A DNA stretch of 64,000 bases from Trichosanthes cucumerina (lineage: Eukaryota; Streptophyta; Magnoliopsida; Cucurbitales; Cucurbitaceae), in the NCBI GenBank assembly GCA_036507285.1, contig CM071838.1, positions 57,788,821-57,852,820 of the forward strand. The letters run 5' to 3'. This document shows positions 55,571 through 64,000 of this stretch, one piece after another (within the stretch, counting starts at the first letter, position 1; each line of letters opens with the position of its first letter). A program made the translations under genes and the position numbers. The notes under the pieces were generated by a model, which was given only the letters and a program-made list of their open reading frames with translations, was not told the origin of the DNA and searched no databases.

Positions 55571-57679
55571 TTTTAGCTAAAAAATCAAGAAAACCTTTGT
55601 ATTAGTCTCGAAAAAAACTTTTGAAATCCAATCAAGTTTTAGCAAAATTTGTTTCATGATCCCTAGGTCAATCAAAATTTTGCAATGATACCCTAAAGGT
55701 TTAGAATGACCGCCACCGAAGGGTGAAATGTAACACTCCTCCTCTAGGACGAGACTTTCTCGATCGGACCCCTAATCCCGAATAACTCTTATTCCATTAG
55801 GCGTCAATTACCATTGTTCGGTCGAATTCATTAACACTTAACGAATTCAGTGAGTGTCACCCTCAATCTTTAAGTTTCCAAGCATCCGCTCAAACAATAG
55901 CCACCGAAGGTGAACCAAGAAGGAAAACCAACCAGAAATCAGATCCCTTTCGGAATTCACGGTGTTCACTCCCATGATCAAGCCCTCCGAAGGGATTGTC
56001 TGCGTCCAGCCAAACTAGCAGCGGATCATAGGCGTCTCACGGTGTGAATCGAAAGAAGAGACGTGGTCTCGTTTTTCACAAGTCCCGCCTCCCACTCACT
56101 ATAAGTACTCTCTCCATCCACGATGATATTGACCTATACAAATGCCATCCGAAGGGGGACGCTCCCATTTGCGCCACGAGGCCGAGTATAGGTCTCACGG
56201 TGCGGACTTTAAAGGAGATTTGTGGTTGGAAATTCAAATGTATCTCATACACTTTATTTCCTCCCACTCAAAGACTTTAATTTTTATTAGGGATTGACCT
56301 AGATAAACCGGCTAAAATTTACCTAAGTCTACCAATATAACTCTTATATGGTATTAACCTAAGTTTATAATCACATTATTAACTTAGGTATATGTGAGTA
56401 AATTAATTAACACTTAATTAACGGCACTCACGAGAATATAACCTAAGAATCTCCGGACCGAATTCACTCCCGTGTCGGTTTCTGTGTAGGGTTGTTCATG
56501 GCGTCAACTTAAATACTGACCTTAGACAAAACCTTCCTTAGACAGAGTTACTTATCACCACCATTCATAGGTTATATTTGATTTCCTAAATTTCTAATCT
56601 CATTAGAAAATTAGAAAACCTAAGTCTAATTATTCAAGTTCTAAACACTTTAAAACTAATAATTAACTTAGGTTGCATGCATTTCTATGTTATAGTGCTT
56701 GATCATCCATCACATGAATAATACTATATACTATAACATAATATAATTCATCACATGAATTTAAATGCATGAGCATGCTTTTAATTTAAAATATAACACT
56801 TATATTTAAATCAATTAAAACATGCATACATTATATTATAACTCTTATAATATAATCCTATCATGCATACTATATATTATAACTCTTATAATATAAATAT
56901 GATGCATGAAATGTTTAACCTAAGGTGGGATTTTAAATCTATATGACATACAATATGCACATAGAAATTAATTAAAATATACATCTCATGTATAAAATAA
57001 TTAAATAGCAAAAATGAACCGATTTTTGGCACCTAGGGGCAATTATTTAATTAAATAACATTAATATAACATTTATATTAATATTATTTAATAAAATAAT
57101 TAAATAAAAAATAATAAAATACATTTTATTAAAATAAATAAATAAAACGTGTGAAAACCGCCCAAAAAAGGCCTTGATCCCACGACCTCGCGTAACTGCC
57201 GCGAACTACTCCTCAACGCGTGCAGACGTTACTGTAACGCCGTGGCGCGCGTTACCAACGCTGCTGCGTCTCAGCGTCGACCCGCGTTCTCAACGCCAGC
57301 GGCGTTGCAACGCTGTTCTGCTGCAGGGCCTCCATCTGCGAGGATAGCGTTGAGACGTCGTTGGACAGCGTCTCAACGCCATCGACAGAACAACAAACTC
57401 CTTTGTTTGTTTCTTCGCCGATTCTACTGCTTCCGCTCCGATTTCTTCACAAAGAACACTTGCCACGAACGACACGGACTTACAGACTCGATTTATTTTC
57501 TAAAACGCCCAAAAACACGGGCCCTTTACATTTGATCTCATCAAACAGAAAATAAATCTAAAAGTGCCAAAAACCGAAAACATCCATTATGCAAACCAAG
57601 ACATTCATCTCATGAATTATGGTAAAATACCCACCAAATTTTAACAAAACAGTGTATAATTAAGAAACCATCGAAATGG
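55571..57679 (-). other. 2.1-kb leader of element E
   Basis: Minus-strand order: primer site, palindrome cluster (57381-57210), AT-rich zone, CTTAAGTTGACGCC block (56520-56500), TCCCCCTTCGGATGGCATTT block (56160-56140), ACACCGTGAATTCCG block (55972-55955), the single copy of the 218-bp unit duplicated in B (55900-55690), then gag. No coding frame is credible. Confidence 0.7.
57210..57381 (-). repeat. GCGTTGCAACGC palindrome cluster in E leader
   Basis: One exact copy (57302-57313) and many variants: GCGTTACCAACGC, GCGTTCTCAACGCC, GCGTTGAGACG, GCGTCTCAACGCC. Strongly GC-rich against an AT-rich leader. Confidence 0.75.
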
Positions 57680-57692
57680 CTCTAATACCAAT
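57680..57692 (-). other. primer binding site of element E
   Basis: The minus strand reads ATTGGTATTAGAGC next to the 5' LTR. One C to T change from TGGTATCAGAGC. Confidence 0.8.
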
Positions 57693-59458
57693 TGAAAGGA
57701 ATAAAAATCCCGTGCAGCGGAAGACGATTGAATCGTCGAAGTATCAATTACGCAAACCGTCTTTGTTAAAATTGATCAAATACTTAGATCTAGGCTAAAC
57801 ATGCAATTAAGAAGAAGAAAAACAGTAAGAATGGATTTTACTTACTTGTTGAAGACTTTCTTCACAATATCCTCTTCAAGTCCACGAACTCTTCGTGCTC
57901 CTTCGTATACTACGAATTCCTCCAACGATGATGAACCAAACACCACCAAAAAGCCTTCTCGGTTGTTCTCTTTAGGAGAAAGGAGGCTTGTGGGAACCTT
58001 TTGGTTTTGGAAAAGGGGGGAGAATTTGAGAGAGAATGAATCACCATCCTTCTTGAAAGAAGGGTTTATATAGTGGGATTAGTGGAGTTAAAATGTCCAC
58101 ATATTTACCACTTTACCACAACCATAGGTTATGCAAATCTCATTTGCATAACTACATAATATAAGATATCTCATATCTCATATTGCAAATCTCATTTGCA
58201 ATAATTGTGGATTTATTAAATTGAATCACATCCAATTTAATTTCTCTCAATCAAATTCTCCAATTAGCCTTAATTCAACAATTAGGCTAACCTATAATTT
58301 ATTATGAATCTCATTCACATTAAACTATATATTATATCATTCATGTCTCATATAAATGACATAAATGCCCTTAAGGTGAAATTGAACACTTCAATTTCAT
58401 ACCAAAACTTTATCCCTTCTTAAATCCGATGGAGCCAACCGGGGACCTAATGGACCTACGAAAGGACGGGCTCCAATGATCCGAGATTAACTCGCCAAAC
58501 TCTTTGACCCTTGTTAACCAACATTCATTAGCTACGGTGACACTCCACTATAGCCCGTAGTCGCACTCGGCGTCGGTCACGAGAATATTACGTGTCCACC
58601 GATATAACCAATGCCCATGAGTCGACCCTTCACAGGGTTGTTCGTGAGACACGGTGGGTCAAATTACCGCTTTACCCTCGTGTGTCTACCTCTTGTTCCT
58701 TATGTCCCCACCGCTCTCTCTCTAATGAACAACAAATTGTGATGGTCCAACCATACACAACACCCTTCTCGGCCGATAAGAAGGTGGGCGCCTTGTCCAA
58801 GCCCCGAGACAAAGACTTAAGGGAATAACCCTCTAGTTTCCCTAAAGCCGAGAACGAGTGAATTCCATCTCGTGTAGTTAAGTTCCCAGCTCCTACTTGG
58901 TTCTCGTCCCGAGAAGATAGGCATATTGGGCGAGTAATCGTGACCACCCTCACCCGTACTAGTCAAAGAACAGGACTGTCGTAGTCGTGAGTCCGTAATG
59001 ACTCGTGATTCGTGTCGAGTCACTAATGGTCATCTACGAAAATATTAGTCCTCATCACAGCGGTGTTACATCGTGAGGTCTAATAATTCACGGTCCGGCT
59101 TTGTACAATCTCATTGCACAGATGCCCCCACTCGCATGTCAACCACATGAACGAGTCGATCATCTCGCGTCAGATCTAATACAAAGCGGCCGCATCCACG
59201 GTGTATCCGAGTTAGGTCTCCAACCCTATCCATATCATTGTAGAGACCGCTTCGGGTCATTAACTCGAACGTGATCCTCCCTATGTGTCCACTACACACC
59301 GTTCAAGTTCTAGTTCTCTCATAAATTCAATGACCCTGTAGCTTAGTTTATTGGAAAAAGTTTATAAAAATTACGAGACACAAAGTGATGAAATAAATAA
59401 CTCTTATTAATTTCAAACAATATATTACAAACACGAGATTAGGACAAAAATCCTAACA
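57693..59458 (-). repeat. Copia-1 5' LTR of element E
   Basis: 1766 bp. It is almost identical to 49663-51479 in the first 730 bp (plus-strand order) but differs by many short indels from about 58430 to 59330, often where the 3' LTR has CTG or CAG. TATATAAA (minus) is at 58065-58072. Confidence 0.9.
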
Positions 59459-60997
59459 GACCTAAGCAACTTGATCTCAATCCTGAGCAGGTTACGAACT
59501 CCTGTTTGCGAGGGATTGTCCTTTGACTAGTATGGGTGAGAGTGGCCAGATTCGCCGACTCGATATGCCTACCTTCTTGGAGACAAGACCGAGTGAGAAA
59601 CTGGGGACTTACCTTACCAAGATGGAATTCACTCCTTCCCGCCTACTAGGGTTAGTAGATGAATGTTCCCTTAAGTGGTGTCTCCAAGACTTGAACAAAG
59701 GGTCCAACCCTCTCATTGACCCAAAAGGGACTTATGTTTGTTGGTAGGACCACAAACAAATTCTTCATTAGAGGAACACTGGTACTTGCTGTACAAGATG
59801 TAACCCAACGGTAAAACGGTAATTTGACCCAGCTGGTATTACGAACATTCGTGAAGGATTGACTTGTTGTTATTGGTCAATATCCGTGGACACAGAAATA
59901 TATCTGCAGTGAGAAGAGTGCAGCTGCGGAACTTTAGTTGAGTGTTCCCGCAGTTAACGAATGGTGATTATAAGGTTAATGAGATTAACCGAATAATTTC
60001 GTATCGTTGGAGCTTTTGATCTGTAGGTCCATTAGGTACACCTTCTAGCTCGTAAAGGGTTCTTAGATCCTTTGAATTTGAAATGTTCAAATTCATTAGG
60101 GAATAAGTTTAATATATATAGATACGTTTTATTATAAAGTTTTGGAACTTTATATTATAAATTTAATGTTAATATGATTCGTATTAAATTATATGATAGA
60201 ATTAAATATTTGAAAGAGTTCAAATATTAATTTAAATGTGAATGTGATTCATATTTAAAAACAATAGGTAAAAATTTAATGTGCATGAGTTGTGCATTAA
60301 AACTATAGGTTAGAGGGAAAAATTGATTAAATGTGATTTAATCCAAATTAAATATATCATATTTAATTTGATTTAATTAAATGTCATTTAAATTGATAAT
60401 TATATAATTAAATATGATTTAATTATATTATATTATTAATTATATTTAATTTAATTATTTTATTAATTAAATTAAGGAAACGTGTCATCAAGACACGTTC
60501 CCACTACCCCTCTTCTTCTCCCTATCGATAGTGATACAGGGAGAAGAGAGATCAATGGGATTGATCGATGATGGTGTGTAATTTGTGAATTGTTAAAAAA
60601 AATTCTCTCTCTAAAATTCTTTTCTACTTTCCAAATCAGTTGGAATCCTTCCCACCAAGGATTGGATCTAAGTAGAAACTCAGAGGATGGGAGGTTCTCC
60701 TTTGTGATGTTGTCCTGAGGAAAAGAACAGAGGAATTTTCTTGGTTGTTGTATTGCTGTGCAAAAGGAACAAGGAGTTGTTGTTGATTCGAAACTACAAA
60801 GGTAACTTAGATTTTCCTTATAGTTTATTTAATTTATAGCATGTTTGCATGTTTTTAATTTCATGCCTAATTAGATTAGATTATGCTTATTCTGTATGTT
60901 TTACCAATGTATTGGTATTTGGATTAAACAAAAACAATCAAGCAATCGATCCATTAATCACGTTTCTGCGCCTCAAGGGGATCAGATCCCCATCAAT

Positions 60998-61009
60998 TGG
61001 TATCAGAGC
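60998..61009 (+). other. primer binding site of element F
   Basis: TGGTATCAGAGC, a perfect match to the tRNA-iMet type, two bases after the LTR end. Confidence 0.9.
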
Positions 61010-63191
61010 AATGCTTGTTTTGTTTTGGTTGAAACAAATTTGCATTGGATAGGTGGGAATTGCATTTGGTTTGTTGTAAAACTGTTTAGGAAAATTTTGA
61101 CCTTAGTTTTTTTTTTTATTTGATCAAATTAAGTGTAAAGGCCCCTGCGTTTTGGGAAATTAAGTGCATTATCGAGTCTGTATTTAAGTTATGAGTCGTT
61201 CGTGACAAGTTTGAAGCCATTCGGATGAGATTTGAGGGAGAAATCGCCAAAAGAAGGTGTTGTGTTCGAAGGTTTTAGCTACTGGCAGAACCAGTAGCGT
61301 TGCAACGCTACCAGCAACATTGCAACAGTATCAACACCGTTGCAATGTCGTTCATTAGCGTTGCAACGCTAAGGAACGGTGTCGCAACGCAGAAACCCCT
61401 ATCAATACGGAAATGCCAAGGGTCAGCAGCGTTGCAACGTTGCCCCTCAGCGTTGCAACGCTACCCCGATGCCAGGCGCGCGCGAAAGATGAGGCGACGT
61501 TGCAACGCTCCCTTCAGCGTTGCAATGCCGTGACGCCAACCTGAAGGTGCAGACTGGTTTGGGCGGTTCGGGTCAATCTTGGTCCAGATCGAGCGATCTG
61601 AGCCGGGTTCAAGGAGTTTTGGACCGGTTTTGTAATAAGATTACTGTAATTTTATTATTTTTGCACTTTAGGGGCCAAATTTTTCCAGTATTACAACTAT
61701 TTTCTTTATGAATGTCATTTAGAATATTTTCCACCTTAGGATAAGCATGTTCATGCATTTTTTTATTTGTATAATTCTTATATAAGTATGGTAGAAATGC
61801 ATGATTTATTTTATTTTCATAAGTAATTAATTATAATTGTTATAATTAGATTATATGGAAAATAAAGTGCATGGAGCATGAAATTACTTAGTTTAAATAA
61901 ATGTTATTTTATTTAAGTAATTTGCTTTATTCAATTAGTTGAATATTATTTATAATTCCAATTTGAAATCGTTTGTTGGTTTTATAATATAGTTTCTTGT
62001 CATAGGTTAATTATTAAAATTTATAAAAGTTATAAATAAAGGAGTTTTAGAAACCATAACCTATAACAAAGAGCTGCATGCAAACATAGGAACTTGGGTT
62101 AAATAAAAATTAGTTTTAAATTGTTTAAAATTAATTTAGACCTAAGTTTAATTTTTAATATGATTAGAAATTAGTCTTACATAGTATTTTAAATAGTTTA
62201 AAATATAGTAGGACAATAGGACATTGGTTATAAGGGAACTCTACCGGTGATGTTCTATCTAAGGCTGGCGGTACTTAAGCTGACGGTTAACGGAACATCC
62301 TACCTTGGAACTGACCTAGAACTTGAGTTGAATTAACCATAGTCATGTTTTATATCTAGGTAATTAAAATGTTTATTCACCTAGACATAAAGTTAAAAGA
62401 CCTAGTTATAATAGTTATAATAGTCATAGACTTAGATAGGTTCTATTAGCCAGAATCCTACTAAGTTAAACCTATACCCTAACCTTAGGATCTTTAGTGG
62501 GAGAAAACGAGATGTTCTCATTGAGTTTACTCTCACGTCCTCAAGAGTTCACACCTTGAGTTTCATGCTCGGCTACGTGGCATCAATAGGGCGTCCCCCT
62601 ACGGTAAGTGTTTGAATGGTTCAATACCAAGGTGAATGAGGAAAATACCCATAGTAAATGAGAGCAGGATGCGTGTCAACATATCCTACGGTCTCCACCA
62701 TTAGGTCGCACCCTGAGATTTCTATAGTCCTCGTGCTAGGTTATCCTGGAACAGCCAATCCCTACGGAGGGCCTGACTATAGGGGTCGGAACACCGTGAA
62801 CTCCAGAAATGGATAGGGTCTCTTAGGTAATTTGCCAATAGTTGTCTTTCTTAATAGTAGCCTGTTGGCTCGAACCTATTGGATCTGAAAAGGAAAGGGT
62901 CACATTTGCGGGATAAGTTAAGCTAGTTAACAAGTCCTTGACCAAACAAACGATAGCTAAAGATCATTGGGACATGAGATGTTCTGGCAGTGAGAATTAG
63001 CTGAGATAGTCTCAATTCATGGGAGGAGTGACTGACCACCTGACGGTGGTTTTTGTTCTAAACCCTTGAAGTATCGTTGCAAAATTAAAGGTTTAATTTA
63101 AAGACTAGGGTTCTTTAATAGTTTTGCTAAATTTTATTGGTTTATAACGGGTTAAAGACATAACTAATTAGAACTGCTTTGAAATTTTCGC
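61010..63191 (+). other. 2.2-kb leader of element F
   Basis: Holds the palindrome cluster (61297-61530), an AT-rich stretch to about 62220, and a CTTAAGCTGACGGTTAACGG block (62276 on). It also has a GGCGTCCCCCTACGG block (62590), a GTCGGAACACCGTGAACTCC block (62786) and a final CTGACGGTGG/TTCTAAACCC block (63040) before the gag ATG at 63192. No coding frame. Confidence 0.7.
61297..61530 (+). repeat. GCGTTGCAACGC palindrome cluster in F leader
   Basis: Three exact copies (61297-61308, 61358-61369, 61450-61461) and at least five one- or two-base variants. This is the richest cluster in the window. Confidence 0.85.
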
Positions 63192-64000
63192 ATGTCGTCT
63201 TCTATAATAGCCTTACTCAAAAGCGAACATTTAACTGACAAAAATTATACTACGTGGAAGTCCAACCTGAATACGATTCTCGTTGTTGACGACCTTCGGT
63301 TTGTACTGACTGAGGAATGTCCTCAGGTCCTTGCTCGAAACGCTCCTCAAACTGTTAAGGATTCATACGACCGCTGGATCAAGGCCAATGATAAGGCCAA
63401 GGTCTACATTTTGGCCAGAATTTCTTAAGTTCTGGCTAAAAAGCACGAGGGCATGGTCTCAACTCGTGAGATCATGAGTTCGTTGTAGAATATGTTTGGA
63501 CAACCATCTGGACAGCTTCGACACGAATCCTTCAAGTATGTTTATAACTCCTGTATGAAGGAGGGATCGTCATTGAGAGAACATGTTCTTGATCTGATGG
63601 TGCACTTCAATGTGGCTGAAATGAACGACGCGGTCCTAGACGAGCAAAGTCACGTGTCGTTCATCCTGGAATCTCTTCCGAAGAGTTTCCAGCAATTCCG
63701 CCGCAATGTGGTGATGAACAAGATAGAGTACAACCTGACTACTCTTCTCAATGAACTGCAGACTTTCCAGTCTCTTATGAAGAATAAGGGACAGGTTGAT
63801 GGAGAGGCAAATCTGTTTGCCCATTCCAGAAGGTTCTAGAAGCGTTCATCCTCTGGAACTAAGTCTTGTGGTCTATTTTCTGGGCTTAAGAAGACCCAAA
63901 AGAAGAAGATTGGAGGGAAAGTGAAGGCATCTGCTGCTGATAAGGGCAAGGAAAAGGCCGAAGTTGCAGACAAAAAAAAGTGTTTCCACTGAAACATTGA
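63192..64000 (+). pseudogene. gag: copia Gag, element F, broken, runs off the window
   Basis: MSSSIIALLKSEHLTDKNYT opens a Gag close to those of Copia-1 and Copia-2. Stops: TAA at 63426, TAG near 63487 (where MESLQ-type Gln is expected), TAG at 63837 and a TGA in place of the second Cys of the CCHC knuckle (KKKCFH then stop, near 63990). The capsid blocks SLREHVLDLMVHFNVAEMN and LLNELQTFQSLM are intact between them. Pol lies to the right of the window. Confidence 0.87.

Larger units (their letters stand above)
49663..59458 (-). mobile_element. Copia-1 element E, complete structure, minus strand
   Basis: 9796 bp with perfect duplication gacct (49658-49662, 59459-59463). Order on the minus strand: 5' LTR 59458-57693, primer site, leader 57679-55571, gag from 55570, pol to 51598, polypurine tract, 3' LTR 51479-49663. 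It is structurally full length, but every coding domain contains frameshifts. It is the only copia here with both LTRs, primer site, polypurine tract and duplication all present. Confidence 0.93.
49221..60995 (+). repeat. Copia-3 5' LTR of element F, split by element E
   Basis: Own length about 1974 bp. The join across E (GGATGACCT...AAGCAACTTGATCTC) restores the phrase GATGACCTAGGTAACTCGATC seen in the other LTRs at the same place. 60100-60480 is extremely A/T-rich U3. 60480-60860 is the pyrimidine-rich transcribed part. Confidence 0.86.
49221..64000 (+). mobile_element. Copia-3 element F, 5' part, host of element E
   Basis: 5' LTR (49221-49662 and 59464-60995), tRNA-iMet primer site, 2.2-kb leader and gag running off the right edge. 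Its LTR differs in start (TGTTGGGGTTTGTGCCC) and end (CCCCATCA) from Copia-1 and Copia-2. The left target flank is ctttg; the right one lies outside. Element E is inserted in its LTR. Confidence 0.88.

Overview
The window is plant nuclear repeat DNA and contains no intact host gene that I can recognise. Everything I could classify is retrotransposon, apart from one possible MITE and about 3.5 kb of AT-rich sequence. The Ty1/copia polyproteins (Gag of the UBN2 type, CCHC knuckle, DSGATNH protease, D,D35E integrase, YVDD reverse transcriptase), the tRNA-iMet and tRNA-Asp primer sites and the extent of nesting point to a eudicot. The Gag/Pol style is like that common in cucurbit genomes, but that last step is recall, not proof.

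Layout. (1) 1-15067, plus strand: a Copia-1 tandem. It has a truncated internal region A, a shared LTR (1528-3330), a second internal region B (3331-11978) and a 3' LTR (11979-15067). B's RT gene is split by a Copia-2 solo LTR (8765-10611). B's 3' LTR is split by a solo LTR of the tRNA-Asp-primed gypsy family (12169-13435). (2) 15068-39749, minus strand: an old Copia-2 element, C, which hosts a Tekay-like solo LTR (16224-18156), a nearly intact plus-strand Copia-2 element G (19058-25373), and a solo LTR H (26914-35041). H in turn contains a gag-only gypsy element, here called TRG (28622-35015). (3) 39750-43643: the least repetitive part, with a gypsy LTR/gag-start remnant, a stem-loop, a probable MITE and an unrecognised lysine-rich ORF. 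(4) 43644-64000: a Tekay-like 3' LTR, then a gypsy LTR (J) split by another Copia-2 solo LTR, then copia element F (plus strand, runs off the window). F's 5' LTR is split by a full-length minus-strand Copia-1 element E (49663-59458).

Nine insertions are supported by 5-bp duplications read directly from the sequence: atgac, atcac, ccctc, ctttc, tcagc/tcaac, acgag, aatcc and gacct, plus the predicted gaact for the A/B tandem. The coding regions are mostly decayed; the best survivors are the 1097-codon Gag-Pol frame of G and the 259-codon ORF1 of TRG.

Most notable signals: clusters of a GCGTTGCAACGC palindrome shared by unrelated element families; a repeated 45-nt stem-loop motif placed exactly 12 nt after two different stop codons in TRG, each followed by an acceptor-like tract and a new ORF; structured-looking modules conserved in the 2-2.7 kb leaders of several copia families; and a tandem copia with a rearranged leader.
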